A stretch of 64,000 nucleotides of DNA from a bacterium. Its GTDB lineage: Bacteria; Pseudomonadota; Alphaproteobacteria; Caulobacterales; Hyphomonadaceae. The stretch lies in NCBI GenBank assembly GCA_016125045.1, contig WGML01000006.1, forward strand, positions 495,696 to 559,695, in the 5' to 3' direction. Within the stretch, counting starts at the first letter, position 1, and every line of letters starts with the position of its first letter. The notes beneath the pieces were generated by a model. That model made no database searches. It saw only the letters and a list, made by a program, of their open reading frames with translations, and was not told where the DNA came from. Below, in pieces: positions 22,835-32,838 of the stretch. The translations under genes were made by a program, and so were the position numbers.

Positions 22835-25257
22835 AATTCACGCTTTCCTGGCTGAAGGACCATCTCGACACCACGGCGTCGATAGACGCGATCGTCGACG
22901 CGATGACGATGGCGGGGCTTGAGGTGGAGACCGTCCACGACCCTGCGGCGCGGCTGAAGGATTTCTCGATCGCCAAAGTGATCGAGGCGAAGCCGCACCC
23001 GGACGCAGACCGCCTGCGCGTGTGCACGGTGGAGACAAAGGACGGCGTGAAGCAGATCGTGTGCGGCGCGCCAAACGCCCGCACCGGGATGACGGCTGTG
23101 TACGCGCCGCTCGGAGCCTTCATCCCAGGCCTCGACTTCACCCTCGACGCGAAGCCGCGCAAGATCCGCGGCGTCGAAAGCCATGGCATGATGTGTTCCG
23201 CCAAGGAGCTGGAACTCGGCGAGGATCATGACGGCATCATCGACCTTGAGGGCGACTTCACGGTTGGCGCGCCGGCGGCCGAGGCGCTCGGCCTCAACGA
23301 TCCGGTGGTCGATTTCGAGGTGACGCCGAACCGACCGGACTGGCTCGGTGTGGTCGGAGTGGCGCGCGATCTCGCGGCGCTGCGGCTCGGCGCGCTTCGG
23401 CTCGCACCCGTGGCGCCGGTGAAGGGGACGTTCCCCTGCCCGGTCGACATCCGTATCGAAGCGCCCGACGCTTGCCCGGTGTTCGCGGGGCGGCTGATAC
23501 GCGGTGTGAAGAACGGCCCCTCCCCGGGATGGTTGCAGGACCGGCTGAAGGCGATCGGGATCAATCCGAAATCGCTTCTGGTGGATGTGACGAACTATAT
23601 CTCGTTCGATCGGGCGCGGCCGCTTCACGTCTATGACGCCGCCAAGCTGAAGGGCCCGATCCGCGCCCGCCTTGGAGCAAAGGGCGACCGGTTCGAGGGC
23701 CTCGACGGCGAGACCTACGAACCGACTCCAGACATGTGCGTCATCGCCGACGAAAGTGGAGCGATCGGCTTTGGCGGAGTAATGGGTGGCGCATCGACCG
23801 GCGTCTCCGCCGGCACCACGGATGTGTTCATCGAGAGCGCGTGGTTTGACCCGACCCGCACCGCCCGCACCGGCCGGGCGACGGGAATCCTGTCGGACGC
23901 GCGGTTCCGCTTTGAGCGCGGCGTCGATCCTCAGTCGCACATTGACGGGCTGGAGCTGGCGACGCGGCTCATCCTCGATCATGGCGGCGGCGAGCCCTCC
24001 GAGGTGCGGGTCGCCGGACAAGCCCCGGCGGCGCCAGCGACGGTGAACTTCCGCGTCGCCGATATGCGACGGCTGACCGGCGTTGCGATGGACCCGGAGC
24101 GAATGGAGGCGATCCTCCGCGCCCTCGGCTTCGACCCAGTGATCACCGCGAAGGGTCGGCGCAAGCAGGACGTGTGGCCGGTGGAGGTTCCATCCTTCCG
24201 TCCGGATATCGAGGGGTCAGCCGATATCGTCGAGGAGCTGATCCGGATAGAGGGTTTCGCGGCGCTTCCAAACACCCCGCTGCCCCCCCTGAACACGGTC
24301 GACCGGGTGGTCGTGACCCCGCTGCAGACACGCGTGCGCACAGGCCGGCGGGTGCTCGCCGCGCGCGGTTTTCTGGAGGCGGTGAGCTGGAGTTTCATGG
24401 CGCGCGACAAGGCGGCGCTGATGCTCGGCGGCGGGAACGCGCTCAAACCGGAGCTGACGATCGAGAATCCCATAGCCTCCGATCTTGACTACATGCGGCC
24501 GAGCGCGCTTGCGAACCTCGCCGAGGCCGCACAACGCAACGCAGACCGCGGCGCCGAGGAGGTGCGGCTGTTCGAGGCGGGGCCGATCTATCCGGGTGAC
24601 GGCCCGGATGACCAGCAGACCATGTTGACGGCGCTGGTGCGTCCGAGGACGCTCCGGCACTGGGCCGAGGGCAGAGCCCCTTATGATGTGTTCGCCGCCA
24701 AGGCGGACCTGTTCGCGGTGCTGACGGCGGTTGATTTCCCGCCTGAACGGTTGACCGTCGGCGAGGCGGACGGACCGCACTGGCATCCTGGCCGGGCGGG
24801 TGTGCTGAAGCTCGGACCGACGCTGACGATCGCCCGGTTCGGCGAGTTGCATCCGGGCTTTCTGAAAGCGCTCGGCTGTGACGGACCGATGATCGCGATC
24901 GAGGTGAACTTGAGCGCGCTGCCGGCGGGGCGGGCGAAACCCGGCAAGACCAAGCCTGTGTTCGATCGCGCCGATCAGACGCCTGTGAGGCGCGACTTCG
25001 CCTTCGTGGTGGCGGAGACGGTGGCCGCGGGCGACATCGTAAAGCTCGCGATGATGGCCGACCCGAAACTCATCACCGGCGTTTCGGTGTTCGACGTCTA
25101 TCGCGGGTCCGGTGTGCCGGAGGGTTCAAAATCGATCGCGATCGAGGTGACACTGCAACCGCGCGGGGCCGCGATGACGGACGCCGAAATCGATGTCGTA
25201 GCGAAGGCCGTCATCGCTTCCGTGGCGAAGGGTGCAGGCGCCACGCTGAGGGGTTGA
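22831..25257 (+). CDS. pheT: phenylalanine-tRNA ligase beta subunit
   Basis: This is the 808-residue beta subunit. It starts [14 protein letters not shown], then has the EMAP-like tRNA-binding domain ([20 protein letters not shown]), the B3/B4 editing region ([13 protein letters not shown]), the B5 domain and the C-terminal anticodon-binding fold ([10 protein letters not shown]). The frame is open back to 22603 inside pheS, but ATG 22831 overlapping the pheS stop is the true start. The next gene converges from the right. Confidence 0.97.
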   Translation: MKFTLSWLKDHLDTTASIDAIVDAMTMAGLEVETVHDPAARLKDFSIAKVIEAKPHPDADRLRVCTVETKDGVKQIVCGAPNARTGMTAVYAPLGAFIPGLDFTLDAKPRKIRGVESHGMMCSAKELELGEDHDGIIDLEGDFTVGAPAAEALGLNDPVVDFEVTPNRPDWLGVVGVARDLAALRLGALRLAPVAPVKGTFPCPVDIRIEAPDACPVFAGRLIRGVKNGPSPGWLQDRLKAIGINPKSLLVDVTNYISFDRARPLHVYDAAKLKGPIRARLGAKGDRFEGLDGETYEPTPDMCVIADESGAIGFGGVMGGASTGVSAGTTDVFIESAWFDPTRTARTGRATGILSDARFRFERGVDPQSHIDGLELATRLILDHGGGEPSEVRVAGQAPAAPATVNFRVADMRRLTGVAMDPERMEAILRALGFDPVITAKGRRKQDVWPVEVPSFRPDIEGSADIVEELIRIEGFAALPNTPLPPLNTVDRVVVTPLQTRVRTGRRVLAARGFLEAVSWSFMARDKAALMLGGGNALKPELTIENPIASDLDYMRPSALANLAEAAQRNADRGAEEVRLFEAGPIYPGDGPDDQQTMLTALVRPRTLRHWAEGRAPYDVFAAKADLFAVLTAVDFPPERLTVGEADGPHWHPGRAGVLKLGPTLTIARFGELHPGFLKALGCDGPMIAIEVNLSALPAGRAKPGKTKPVFDRADQTPVRRDFAFVVAETVAAGDIVKLAMMADPKLITGVSVFDVYRGSGVPEGSKSIAIEVTLQPRGAAMTDAEIDVVAKAVIASVAKGAGATLRG

Positions 25258-25282
25258 GGCTGCCGAAGTCTCGGTGACTCTG

Positions 25283-26401
25283 CTACTCGCCGTCGGCCGC
25301 AACCGCCGTGTCGATGTCGAGCGCCATCCCACGCAGGATGCCCGGCATCGCATAATTCCCCTCATGGCAAGCGTACTCGAAGATACTCTCAGAGGACTTT
25401 CGCAGCGGGATCTCTCCAGACCATGACTCGGTGTAATAAACCGGGTCTTCGACCGTGAACTGGTAAAAGATTTCGACGTCCGAGACGCGCGTGAATCGTT
25501 CTGTGACCTTGCCGCGTTCCGAGATCGGATAGGCGCCCGCGCGCTCCTGAACCGGATGGATGTCGGTGGTCTCCACCACGAAGGTGTCGCCTTCCCAGCG
25601 GCCGACGGAGTCGCCGAACCAGCGCTTGAGCTGGGACGGAGCTTTCTGCACGCCCACGCGGACGACGCGAACATCATGGTTCATCTCGACATTGATCATC
25701 AGGTGATCCGGCGTCTGAACAAACTGGAAGTGGTTGTTGTACATCGCGTTGGTGAGCGGCGGGCCGGCCTGACTGCCGAAGGAGATGAGGCAGCGGTCGC
25801 CCAGGGTCCGGACCTCTGGGCCAGTGTTCACGGAACTGCGATAGGCGGCGAGACGCGAGGCGCGCATCTTGCGGCCCTCAGCGGAAAACGGCGGCTGGCC
25901 GTCGTCGGGCTTCACGATCCATGACGCGCGGTACTCGCCATTGACCTTGGCATATTCGGACCCGGGATCGATCCAGAAATTGTTGTAACCCTTGACGTCG
26001 CCGCCGCCGGCGCCGTCACCGCCCGGAGCGTTGGGATCGGTCGGCTTGTTGTCGTTCTCAAGCCGCTTGTTGTAGTAGGCTTTCTCGGTCAGTTCGTTGA
26101 TCCGCTCCTGCGGAATGACAAGCGACTGGACGGGAGCGCCCGGCCCCCGCGCAGCGCCGCGCGTCATCGTGGTGAGTGAGGCGATCGACCAGACGCCCTG
26201 AAAGTCCGGCTTGCCGTCCGGGGTGCGCGGCGGCTCATAATTCGGGTCCCAGGCGCCAAGGTCCCGGAAGAAGGGAACCGGGCTTTCATAGGCGCGATCG
26301 CCTGCGATCTGCGCCGATGCGGCCGGAATTGCAGTTATCGCGCCGCCCGCCATGGCGAGCGAACACAAGACGACGTTCAGACGGTTCGACCGAACCTGCA
26401 T
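25283..26401 (-). CDS. secreted hypothetical protein
   Basis: This 372-residue exported protein has a signal peptide ending near AIPAASAQ. The mature part starts with a PRTPDGKPDFQGVWS motif, which recurs in a large set of secreted proteins of unknown function from Proteobacteria and Acidobacteria. Later it is beta-rich (GRWEGDTFVVETT, FYQFTVEDPVYY). Function is unknown. I chose the second ATG of a tandem pair (26401) because GGGAGG lies five bases upstream. Confidence 0.7.
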   Translation of the reverse strand: MQVRSNRLNVVLCSLAMAGGAITAIPAASAQIAGDRAYESPVPFFRDLGAWDPNYEPPRTPDGKPDFQGVWSIASLTTMTRGAARGPGAPVQSLVIPQERINELTEKAYYNKRLENDNKPTDPNAPGGDGAGGGDVKGYNNFWIDPGSEYAKVNGEYRASWIVKPDDGQPPFSAEGRKMRASRLAAYRSSVNTGPEVRTLGDRCLISFGSQAGPPLTNAMYNNHFQFVQTPDHLMINVEMNHDVRVVRVGVQKAPSQLKRWFGDSVGRWEGDTFVVETTDIHPVQERAGAYPISERGKVTERFTRVSDVEIFYQFTVEDPVYYTESWSGEIPLRKSSESIFEYACHEGNYAMPGILRGMALDIDTAVAADGE

Positions 26402-26449
26402 CATGGCCTCCCTCAAGATGCATCTCTGCGGATGCTGAATGCGCAACAC

Positions 26450-26506
26450 GGCGGCCGAGCAGGCCGCCGCCGGACTAGGACTTCCAACGCACGATCAGCC
26501 TAGTCC
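26450..26506. promoter_or_regulatory. two inverted repeats in a divergent intergenic region
   Basis: GGCGGCC (26450-26456) and GGCCGCC (26462-26468) form a hairpin with a five-base loop. GGACTAGG (26472-26479) and CCTAGTCC (26499-26506) are perfect inverted repeats 19 bases apart. Both lie in the 219-base gap between the leftward secreted protein and the rightward lipoprotein. They may be regulator sites or structures in the 5' leader. Confidence 0.4.
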
Positions 26507-26620
26507 CGTCGGCGCGGCGATGTCCATGCATGGTCATAAACCCGATGGACCAGCGCCAAACTCCTTGAGACCCGCGCCCGCACGGGCCACAGTCGAAGAC
26601 TTTAATGAGGATCAACCGAT

Positions 26621-27484
26621 ATGATGATTCGTGCAGCCATCGCCGCTCTCGGCCTCTTCGCCTTTATGGGCGGGTGCGCCAGTGCGCCAGCGCCGATGGC
26701 TCCGCCGCCGCCGGTGTCTCCACCCATGCCCCCTCCTCCCGAACCACCGAGGCCAACCAGTCCTTCCACCGAATCCGGCCGTTTCAATCAGGGGCCGGGA
26801 GTGGCGCTGCCCAACGGATATCAGGTGGTGTCGAACGTGCTGTCCCCGGCGCAATCCTATTTGCCGCGCGGCGACCGTATGCCGACGGGCGTGGTGCTGC
26901 TGGATCCGAGCGCGCGCGCGCAGAATGAAGCGCTCTGTCGGGGCCTCCTGGGTCGCGGAACAGCTACCGTGCCGACGCAGGCCGAAGCTCGGGCGAACGA
27001 TCCAACCGGCGACCTTCTGGTGACGCACTGGTTGTTGCGGGGGCCGGTCGAGGACGCGAAGGACTGCCGGCAGTTGCTCGAGGGGTATGATTTCGAACGG
27101 GCGAGGCGGATCAAGGCCGCCTATGCGATCTCCAACTCGAACGGGCCGATCCTGCTGGCGCTCGATCCATCAGGCGAGGTTGTGTTTCTCGATCTGAAAC
27201 GGTCGAGTCCGGAGGAGGTGTACGACACCGTGCGCGACTGGATCGCGGTCGCGCTTCGGTCGCCGCTGGACACGGGCGCGCAAGGAGCCCCGCAGCTGCC
27301 GGGAGGCATCGCAACGAGCATGAACCGGCTGTTCGCGCAGATCGCGACGGGATTTTCCTCCCTCGTCGGCGATCAGCAGCCAACCGTGCTTGCGTTCAAC
27401 GATCCCCTGGTCGGAACCGAACGCCAGTTCCGGCTGTATCAGACGAGCCGGTTTCTGGTCGGCGCAACCTTCCGTCTGTCTTGA
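26621..27484 (+). CDS. proline-rich lipoprotein, unknown function
   Basis: This 287-residue protein has a lipoprotein signal with the lipobox FMGGC. A long Pro/Met-rich stretch follows (about residues 20-50), then a folded domain with ALDPSGEVVFLDLKRSS, which I cannot assign. The Pro-rich linker probably spans periplasm or peptidoglycan from a membrane anchor. Two tandem ATGs make the exact start uncertain. It is divergent from the secreted protein and convergent with the RusA gene. Confidence 0.7.
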   Translation: MMIRAAIAALGLFAFMGGCASAPAPMAPPPPVSPPMPPPPEPPRPTSPSTESGRFNQGPGVALPNGYQVVSNVLSPAQSYLPRGDRMPTGVVLLDPSARAQNEALCRGLLGRGTATVPTQAEARANDPTGDLLVTHWLLRGPVEDAKDCRQLLEGYDFERARRIKAAYAISNSNGPILLALDPSGEVVFLDLKRSSPEEVYDTVRDWIAVALRSPLDTGAQGAPQLPGGIATSMNRLFAQIATGFSSLVGDQQPTVLAFNDPLVGTERQFRLYQTSRFLVGATFRLS

Positions 27485-27545
27485 CGCAAGTTCGAGGCGA
27501 ACACGCGATCCTCGCAACGATCTAGCGGTTGATCACGGGCAAGTC

Positions 27546-27920
27546 TCAGTCTGACGGCTTGATCTTCTCGACGCGCGCATCGATTCCTTCGCGATCCGCC
27601 GAGATACGCTCGACGAGAAGTCGCGCGACCTGCGCATCGTCGTGGAAAGCGGCACCACACAGGCTGTCGAGCACGGCCTTGGCGAGGTTGTCGAGGTCCA
27701 TCGCCGGCGGATCACCAACATGACGCATGGTGATGTGCACCGCGAAGTCGCCCCAGCGCGGGCGCGCCGCGGGATAGTGCTTGCGGAAGAACTCCCTGAG
27801 CAACGGCTTGTAATACTTGGTCTGGGTGGTGAGGCCGTCCACCGAAAGCTCGAGTGCACCGCCGATCGTTCGCGCGCGAACCTTGCCGAACTGCACCCAT
27901 GCCCCAGCCTCGCCCGTCAT
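27546..27920 (-). CDS. RusA-family Holliday-junction endonuclease
   Basis: This 124-residue protein matches the RusA crossover-junction endodeoxyribonuclease family. The metal-binding centre is complete: D75, D77, N78, K81 and D85 in MDLDNLAKAVLDSL, then D94-D95 in FHDDAQV. RusA resolves Holliday junctions as a dimer and is mostly found in lambdoid phages and prophage remnants. No phage gene adjoins it here. Its ATG overlaps the DUF1697 stop by four bases, so the two are translated together. Confidence 0.82.
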   Translation of the reverse strand: MTGEAGAWVQFGKVRARTIGGALELSVDGLTTQTKYYKPLLREFFRKHYPAARPRWGDFAVHITMRHVGDPPAMDLDNLAKAVLDSLCGAAFHDDAQVARLLVERISADREGIDARVEKIKPSD

Positions 27921-28459
27921 GCGGCGGCGAGCGCGGCAAGCTTCAGCACCGTGTTCCAGTTCCGGGCCGTGCCAAGAGGCGGGACCTTTGCGCGCGCCCA
28001 GTCTCGATCGAGCTTGGACACGCCCTGCCCCTCCGGAAAGTCGATGTAGAGCGTGCGCCCAGCCGCCGCGATCCGCTCAGGGCCCGTGATCGCGCTGGCG
28101 AGGTACGCCAGCGATTCGCCCGCGAGCTCGGACTTCAGACACATCGCAACCAGCCTGGAAGGCCGGGTCGCGGCCTCCTCTGGAAAGGGGTTTGCCGCGA
28201 TGAGGGCGTCCCATTCGGGCGGACGACGGACGAAAAAGACCGTCCGTAGCCCCAGACGCGCTTGTGCTCCGGCTTCGAGGCGGGCCTCTAGGTCTTCGTC
28301 GGTCCCGTCCGGACCGTCAATGACTGCATTGCCGCTCGCGATATAGGTCTGTACGCCGGCGAAGCCCTCGTCCTCCAGCCAGGCCTTGAGATCGGTCATC
28401 CGCAGCTTGCCGCCGCCGCCGACATTCACGCCTCGAAGCAGGACAATGCGGCGAACCAA
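27917..28459 (-). CDS. DUF1697 family protein
   Basis: This 180-residue protein matches DUF1697 (IVLLRGVNVGGGGKLRM, TYIASGNAVI, and FFVRRPPEW in the middle). The family has no defined biochemical role that I know of. The apparent start is TTG at 28459, since no ATG or GTG precedes the conserved N-terminus, and the ribosome-binding site is poor. It overlaps RusA by ATGA and lies seven bases downstream of the membrane-protein gene, so the three may be one transcript. Confidence 0.82.
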   Translation of the reverse strand: MVRRIVLLRGVNVGGGGKLRMTDLKAWLEDEGFAGVQTYIASGNAVIDGPDGTDEDLEARLEAGAQARLGLRTVFFVRRPPEWDALIAANPFPEEAATRPSRLVAMCLKSELAGESLAYLASAITGPERIAAAGRTLYIDFPEGQGVSKLDRDWARAKVPPLGTARNWNTVLKLAALAAA

Positions 28460-28465
28460 ATGATG

Positions 28466-29968
28466 TCACGCGCCTGCCGTTGGCGCGGGTGAAGCGGCGC
28501 CGAACACCGGCCCGGCCGCCATAGACGGCTGGGCCGCGGCGCGGGCCTTGTCGGCGGCGAGACGCCTGCGCTGTGCGTCCAGCATCTCTGCCCGGAACGC
28601 CTTCTTGTCGGTGAACTTTCCGTGCGGCGAGTAGCCAAGCACATGATCGACCGAGTCCGCATAGCCGTGTTCGCGTAACTGCTCCCGCGCATGTTCGATC
28701 CGGTCATCCCGCGCGACCAGCACGACGCGCTCCTTGACGTCCTCCGACAGCACCTTATGCAGCTCCCAGACCGTGCCGCCCGCGACCTCGGTCAGGTCGA
28801 TGACGATGACGTCCACAGCGTGCATCAGCAGTTCGACAACATGCTTCCACCAGTCATCGGAGGTGCGGATCATGACCGCCTTGCGCTGGGTGCGCGCCAT
28901 TTCGAGGTTGAGGCCCGACCGGTCTTCGAACCGTTTGGCGAAATTACGGAAGTCGCGGGTGTTCCAGATCAGGATCGGGCCATCGCGTGACCGGTCCCAG
29001 AACCGCCGAAAAAAGCCGATCGGGACGGTGATGCAGCGCTGCATCAGAGTGAAAGGGCTCGCCCAGAACGTCGAGAGGAAGGCCAGCACCCAGTTCCGCT
29101 TGAAATGCTTGTCGGCGAGGGTGAACACGTGGCCGTAAGGTCGAAGATTCTTCTTCGACATCTTTTCGAGGCTCTTTCCGACCTCCTTGTTGTTGAACTT
29201 CCGCAGAAGGAGGATGCGCGCCGGTTTCTGTCGAAGCCCGGTGACGAACGCCCAGACGGGAAACAGAAGCCACGCCCACATCAGCATCTGTCCGTTCCAA
29301 CTGGAATACTGGTCATAATACTTGAAGGGCTCGTCCATCCCCTCCCGCGTACGGAGAGCGATGCGGACGGCGTCCGAAGTGGGCTCAGCCACGCTCGAAG
29401 GATCGTCTGGCGCGATGATCGCCCGTGCACGCCCCATCGTTTGCGCCCGCCGCTCCTCGTTCTCGACGAACTCCGCGGTCACCGACGACATGTCCTTGTA
29501 GGTCTGGAACTCTTCTTCGGTGACCAACCCCGCGGTGATCGCGTTGCGGAACGCCTGATCCTCGGCCGGAGCGCCCATGATGCCTATGACGAACAGGATC
29601 GAGGCGACCACCGCCGAAAATCCCAGGGCCATGCGCAACCAGCGCCCAAGCCCGAAGAACACCCAATCACTGCGGGCGACATCTCGATCGTGCAGAAACC
29701 CTGGCGTCGGCAGGCCGTTCACGAAGTCGTCCATTCCCTTCTCGGCGGCTTCGGCGCCGACACGTGCGACGAGCTGCTCCAGCGCGATGGCGCGCCCGGC
29801 CTCTGAATGTTCGGGGTTCTGCGCGGCAAAACAGAGCGCATCATTGTCGAGCCCCGCGACGACGGCCGCCGCCTTTGCAGGTCTCGGCGCAGGGCGTTTC
29901 AGCTCTTTGAGCACCCTGACATGAGACAGCCTACGGCGGAGCTCCCGCCGGAGTTTGTTGCGGAACAT
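28466..29968 (-). CDS. membrane protein of unknown function with soluble C-terminal domain
   Basis: This 500-residue protein starts with a very basic tail, then has hydrophobic helices at about 113-131, 225-245 and 292-320. The C-terminal half (about 330-460) looks like an alpha/beta domain with SDDWWKHVVELL, VDVIVIDLTEVAG, GTVWELHKVL and VVLVAR. An RILLLRKFNN strand lies just after the second helix. From memory this resembles membrane proteins with a divergent TIR-like or Rossmann-like domain; that is inference. It ends with an Ala-rich tail. GAGG precedes the ATG. It heads the DUF1697-RusA group. Confidence 0.65.
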   Translation of the reverse strand: MFRNKLRRELRRRLSHVRVLKELKRPAPRPAKAAAVVAGLDNDALCFAAQNPEHSEAGRAIALEQLVARVGAEAAEKGMDDFVNGLPTPGFLHDRDVARSDWVFFGLGRWLRMALGFSAVVASILFVIGIMGAPAEDQAFRNAITAGLVTEEEFQTYKDMSSVTAEFVENEERRAQTMGRARAIIAPDDPSSVAEPTSDAVRIALRTREGMDEPFKYYDQYSSWNGQMLMWAWLLFPVWAFVTGLRQKPARILLLRKFNNKEVGKSLEKMSKKNLRPYGHVFTLADKHFKRNWVLAFLSTFWASPFTLMQRCITVPIGFFRRFWDRSRDGPILIWNTRDFRNFAKRFEDRSGLNLEMARTQRKAVMIRTSDDWWKHVVELLMHAVDVIVIDLTEVAGGTVWELHKVLSEDVKERVVLVARDDRIEHAREQLREHGYADSVDHVLGYSPHGKFTDKKAFRAEMLDAQRRRLAADKARAAAQPSMAAGPVFGAASPAPTAGA

Positions 29969-30151
29969 GGGCCCGACCTCCGCTCACATCATTCCGATGA
30001 CCCCAAGTCTAGAGCGATCGCGACGCTTGTCGACCCGCGAGCGCTGCATTCACGCGACAGGCGATCGATTGTGGACGGCGGATCAGCCTTTGCTGGACGG
30101 GCGACGCGAGACTGCTATGCGTGTCGTCGGAACAAGCGGGGAGCCGATCAC

Positions 30152-31138
30152 GTGGAAACTGCGGTCCAGATCATTCTGGGACTGGTCCTGCTCGCGGCGG
30201 GGGGCGAGGCGACCGTTCGTGGCGCTGTCGGGGTCGCGCGCAAGCTCGGCCTGTCTGAACTGCTGATCGGACTCACCCTTGTCGGCATCGGGACGTCGAT
30301 GCCCGAAATGGTCACCAGCATCAATTCAGCGCTCGCAGGTGCGCCGGGGCTCGCGGTCGGCAATGTGATCGGATCGAATATCTCGAACGTGCTCCTGGTG
30401 TTCGCGCTTACGGTGATGATTCAGCCCGTGGCGGCGGACCCCCGGTCGATCCGCCGGGACGGCGCGGTCATGATGCTCGCATCTTTCGTTTTTGTGGCCG
30501 CCGCCATGACGTTCGGCATGATCGACCGGTGGCTCGGTCTCGTCTTCGTGGCCGGGCTGTTCAGCTACATCTTCATCGCCTGGCGGACCGAACGTCTCGG
30601 GGGGCCGGCGGCAGAGCTTCACATCGCAGAGGCGGAAACGCTGACCGCATCCGCGTCGCCTCAGACGCCGATCGTGCTGCACTTGCTGCTTGCGATCGGC
30701 GGGATCGCCATGCTGGTCATAGGGGCCGACCAGCTCGTGCTTGGAGCGATCACGCTCGCGAGGCTTGCGGGACTGTCGGAGACAGTGATCGGTCTCACCA
30801 TCGTCGCGGTGGGAACGAGCCTTCCGGAGCTTGTGGCGACGCTGGCGGCGGCGCTCAAGGGACGGGCGGAAGTCGCGTTCGGCAACATCGTCGGGTCCAA
30901 CATCTCGAACATCTTGGCCATTCTTGGCGTTACGGCGATTGTCACTCCGATCCAGATTCCGCTTGACATCGGTATCGTGGACTGGATCGCCTTCCTCGGG
31001 GCCTCGCTCCTGCTTCTCATGCATGCGGCGGCCGGAACGAGGACAACCAGGATCGAAGGCGCGAGCCTGCTGGTTATTTACGTTTTCTATATCGCGCTGG
31101 TCGTGACGCGCGCGGAGAGCGCCGCACCGGTGCTGTGA
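30152..31138 (+). CDS. calcium/sodium antiporter (CaCA family)
   Basis: This 328-residue inner-membrane exchanger has two internally repeated halves. Each carries the alpha-repeat signature: GIGTSMPEMVTSINSA with GNVIGSNISNVLLV, and AVGTSLPELVATLAAA with GNIVGSNISNILAI. This is the YrbG/CaCA family, which exports Ca2+ in exchange for Na+ or H+. The start is probably GTG 30152 with GGGGAG eight bases upstream; the open frame to 29807 is a non-coding extension. Confidence 0.9.
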   Translation: METAVQIILGLVLLAAGGEATVRGAVGVARKLGLSELLIGLTLVGIGTSMPEMVTSINSALAGAPGLAVGNVIGSNISNVLLVFALTVMIQPVAADPRSIRRDGAVMMLASFVFVAAAMTFGMIDRWLGLVFVAGLFSYIFIAWRTERLGGPAAELHIAEAETLTASASPQTPIVLHLLLAIGGIAMLVIGADQLVLGAITLARLAGLSETVIGLTIVAVGTSLPELVATLAAALKGRAEVAFGNIVGSNISNILAILGVTAIVTPIQIPLDIGIVDWIAFLGASLLLLMHAAAGTRTTRIEGASLLVIYVFYIALVVTRAESAAPVL

Positions 31139-31171
31139 CGCGCCGGCGGCGTGATGGAGGGATGACAGGTC

Positions 31172-32236
31172 ATGATGAACCCGATGCGAATTCTGCCGGT
31201 GATCATGTCGGGCGGATCGGGGACCCGTTTATGGCCGCTGTCCACGTCGGAAAGGCCCAAGCAGTTCCACGCCCTCGGCGGCGACCGGTCGATGATCGGG
31301 GAGACGGCGGCCCGCCTGACCGGACGGTGCGACGCGCTTGATTTCCTGGCCCCCGTCATCATCGCAGGCGAAGCCCATGCGAACCTGGTCGACGAACTCC
31401 TGACTGACGCTGGTATCGAACCTTCGATGGTAATTCTTGAACCGGAGGGGAGGAATACAGCGGCCACCGCCGCGCTCGCAGCCCTCGCCGCGCAAGAGAT
31501 CGCACCCGACGCAGCCGTTTTGCTGATGCCGGCGGACCATGTCGTCACCAAGCCCGACGCCTTGCGGGCGGCGGTCGCGCGGGCCGCTGGCGTTGTCGCT
31601 GATCGGATCGTGACTTTCGGGATTCTCCCGAACGGACCGGAGACAGGTTACGGCTATATCCGCGAGGGTGAAAAGTTGGCCGAAGGCGTGTTTGCGGTTG
31701 CGACCTTCACCGAAAAGCCGAAGCTGGAAGTCGCGGAGGCTTACCTTGCAGCCGGCGGATACAGCTGGAATTCGGGCGTGTTCTTCTTCCGGCCCGCGGT
31801 GATGCTTGAGGAGTTCGGCATAGCGGCGGCGGGAATCCGGGACGGCGCGAGAACCGCCTTCGCACAAGCACGCCGGTCCGGCCGCCGAGTGCATCTCGAT
31901 CCGGCTGTGTTCGCTGCGGTCGACTCCAAACCCGTCGACATCGCGGTCATGGAAAAAACGAAGCGCGCGGCGGTGACCCCGTGCGAAATCGGCTGGGCCG
32001 ACATCGGATCGTGGTCGGAGTATTGGCGGTTCTCCGGCAAGGACGCTCAGGACAATTCGACAAAGGGCTCCGTCACGCTGGTCGACGGCGAACGAAATCT
32101 CGTGCTCGGAAACGGGGTGCATGTGTCTGTCGCGGGGGTAAGTGATCTCATCATCGTCGCGACGCGAGATGCGGTGCTGGTTCTGCCTCGCGATCGCGCA
32201 CAGGACGTCAAGAGCCTCATCCCCAAGACCAGCTGA
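31172..32236 (+). CDS. mannose-1-phosphate guanylyltransferase
   Basis: This 354-residue nucleotidyltransferase makes GDP-mannose from mannose-1-phosphate and GTP for surface glycans. It has the MSGGSGTRLWPLS signature, the FTEKP motif, and an NSGVFFF block. It lacks the C-terminal phosphomannose-isomerase domain of ManC/AlgA, so it is the monofunctional form. It follows the antiporter by 33 bases; GGAGGGA lies upstream of tandem ATGs. Confidence 0.9.
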   Translation: MMNPMRILPVIMSGGSGTRLWPLSTSERPKQFHALGGDRSMIGETAARLTGRCDALDFLAPVIIAGEAHANLVDELLTDAGIEPSMVILEPEGRNTAATAALAALAAQEIAPDAAVLLMPADHVVTKPDALRAAVARAAGVVADRIVTFGILPNGPETGYGYIREGEKLAEGVFAVATFTEKPKLEVAEAYLAAGGYSWNSGVFFFRPAVMLEEFGIAAAGIRDGARTAFAQARRSGRRVHLDPAVFAAVDSKPVDIAVMEKTKRAAVTPCEIGWADIGSWSEYWRFSGKDAQDNSTKGSVTLVDGERNLVLGNGVHVSVAGVSDLIIVATRDAVLVLPRDRAQDVKSLIPKTS

Positions 32237-32344
32237 CGGCAGCGGATCGGCCGCCGCGTTCTTGGCGGCGAGAGCGTCCGTCTTGACCCGCGCTTTGCGA
32301 GGCGGCTAGACCATCGCCTGCGCTCGGGGGACGCGGAGACCGAC

Positions 32345-32833
32345 ATGACCGCACGATGGCTGCTTGCGACGGCGCTCCTGTTATGCTCCTGCGGGCCCCC
32401 GCCACCCGCCTTTGGGACGGTAGCCCCGGCGAGCGGAGACGAGCTGGCGGCGTATTCAGAGGCGATCACTGAGCGGGTGAACCGGGCGACGGACGCGTCG
32501 CTCTATGAATATTTCTGCGCGACCGCTCTCGCCGCCCCCTGCCCGGCGGACCTTGAGGCGCGGCTCGCCCCGTTCCGGACGCGCGGCGCAGGCTCGCGGC
32601 TCGACCTCGCCGATGCGTTCACGCGGCTTCGGGCGGCGATCGAAAAGGACGATCCGAACGGGATCTCACAGTTGAGCGACGAAGAGTACCTGGGCGCGGC
32701 GTACCGGGTGGCCCTGGGACGGGAGATCGATGATGAGGGCGGCCGGGCCAATCTGGAATTCCTCCGGCGCACGGGAGAGCGCAAGACCGTTCTGAGATCG
32801 CTGCTTCAATCGAACGAATTCCGATCGAAGTGA
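32345..32833 (+). CDS. putative lipoprotein with DUF4214-like domain
   Basis: This 162-residue protein starts with a short signal ending in LLLCSC, a likely lipobox. The C-terminal 50 residues (YRVALGREIDDEGG, ending VLRSLLQSNEFR) match the DUF4214 pattern. DUF4214 is a helical domain found in extracellular proteins and glycosyltransferases. It lies between mannose-1-phosphate guanylyltransferase and a GT4 gene, which suggests a role in surface glycan. Confidence 0.65.
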   Translation: MTARWLLATALLLCSCGPPPPAFGTVAPASGDELAAYSEAITERVNRATDASLYEYFCATALAAPCPADLEARLAPFRTRGAGSRLDLADAFTRLRAAIEKDDPNGISQLSDEEYLGAAYRVALGREIDDEGGRANLEFLRRTGERKTVLRSLLQSNEFRSK

Positions 32834-32838
32834 CGTTT

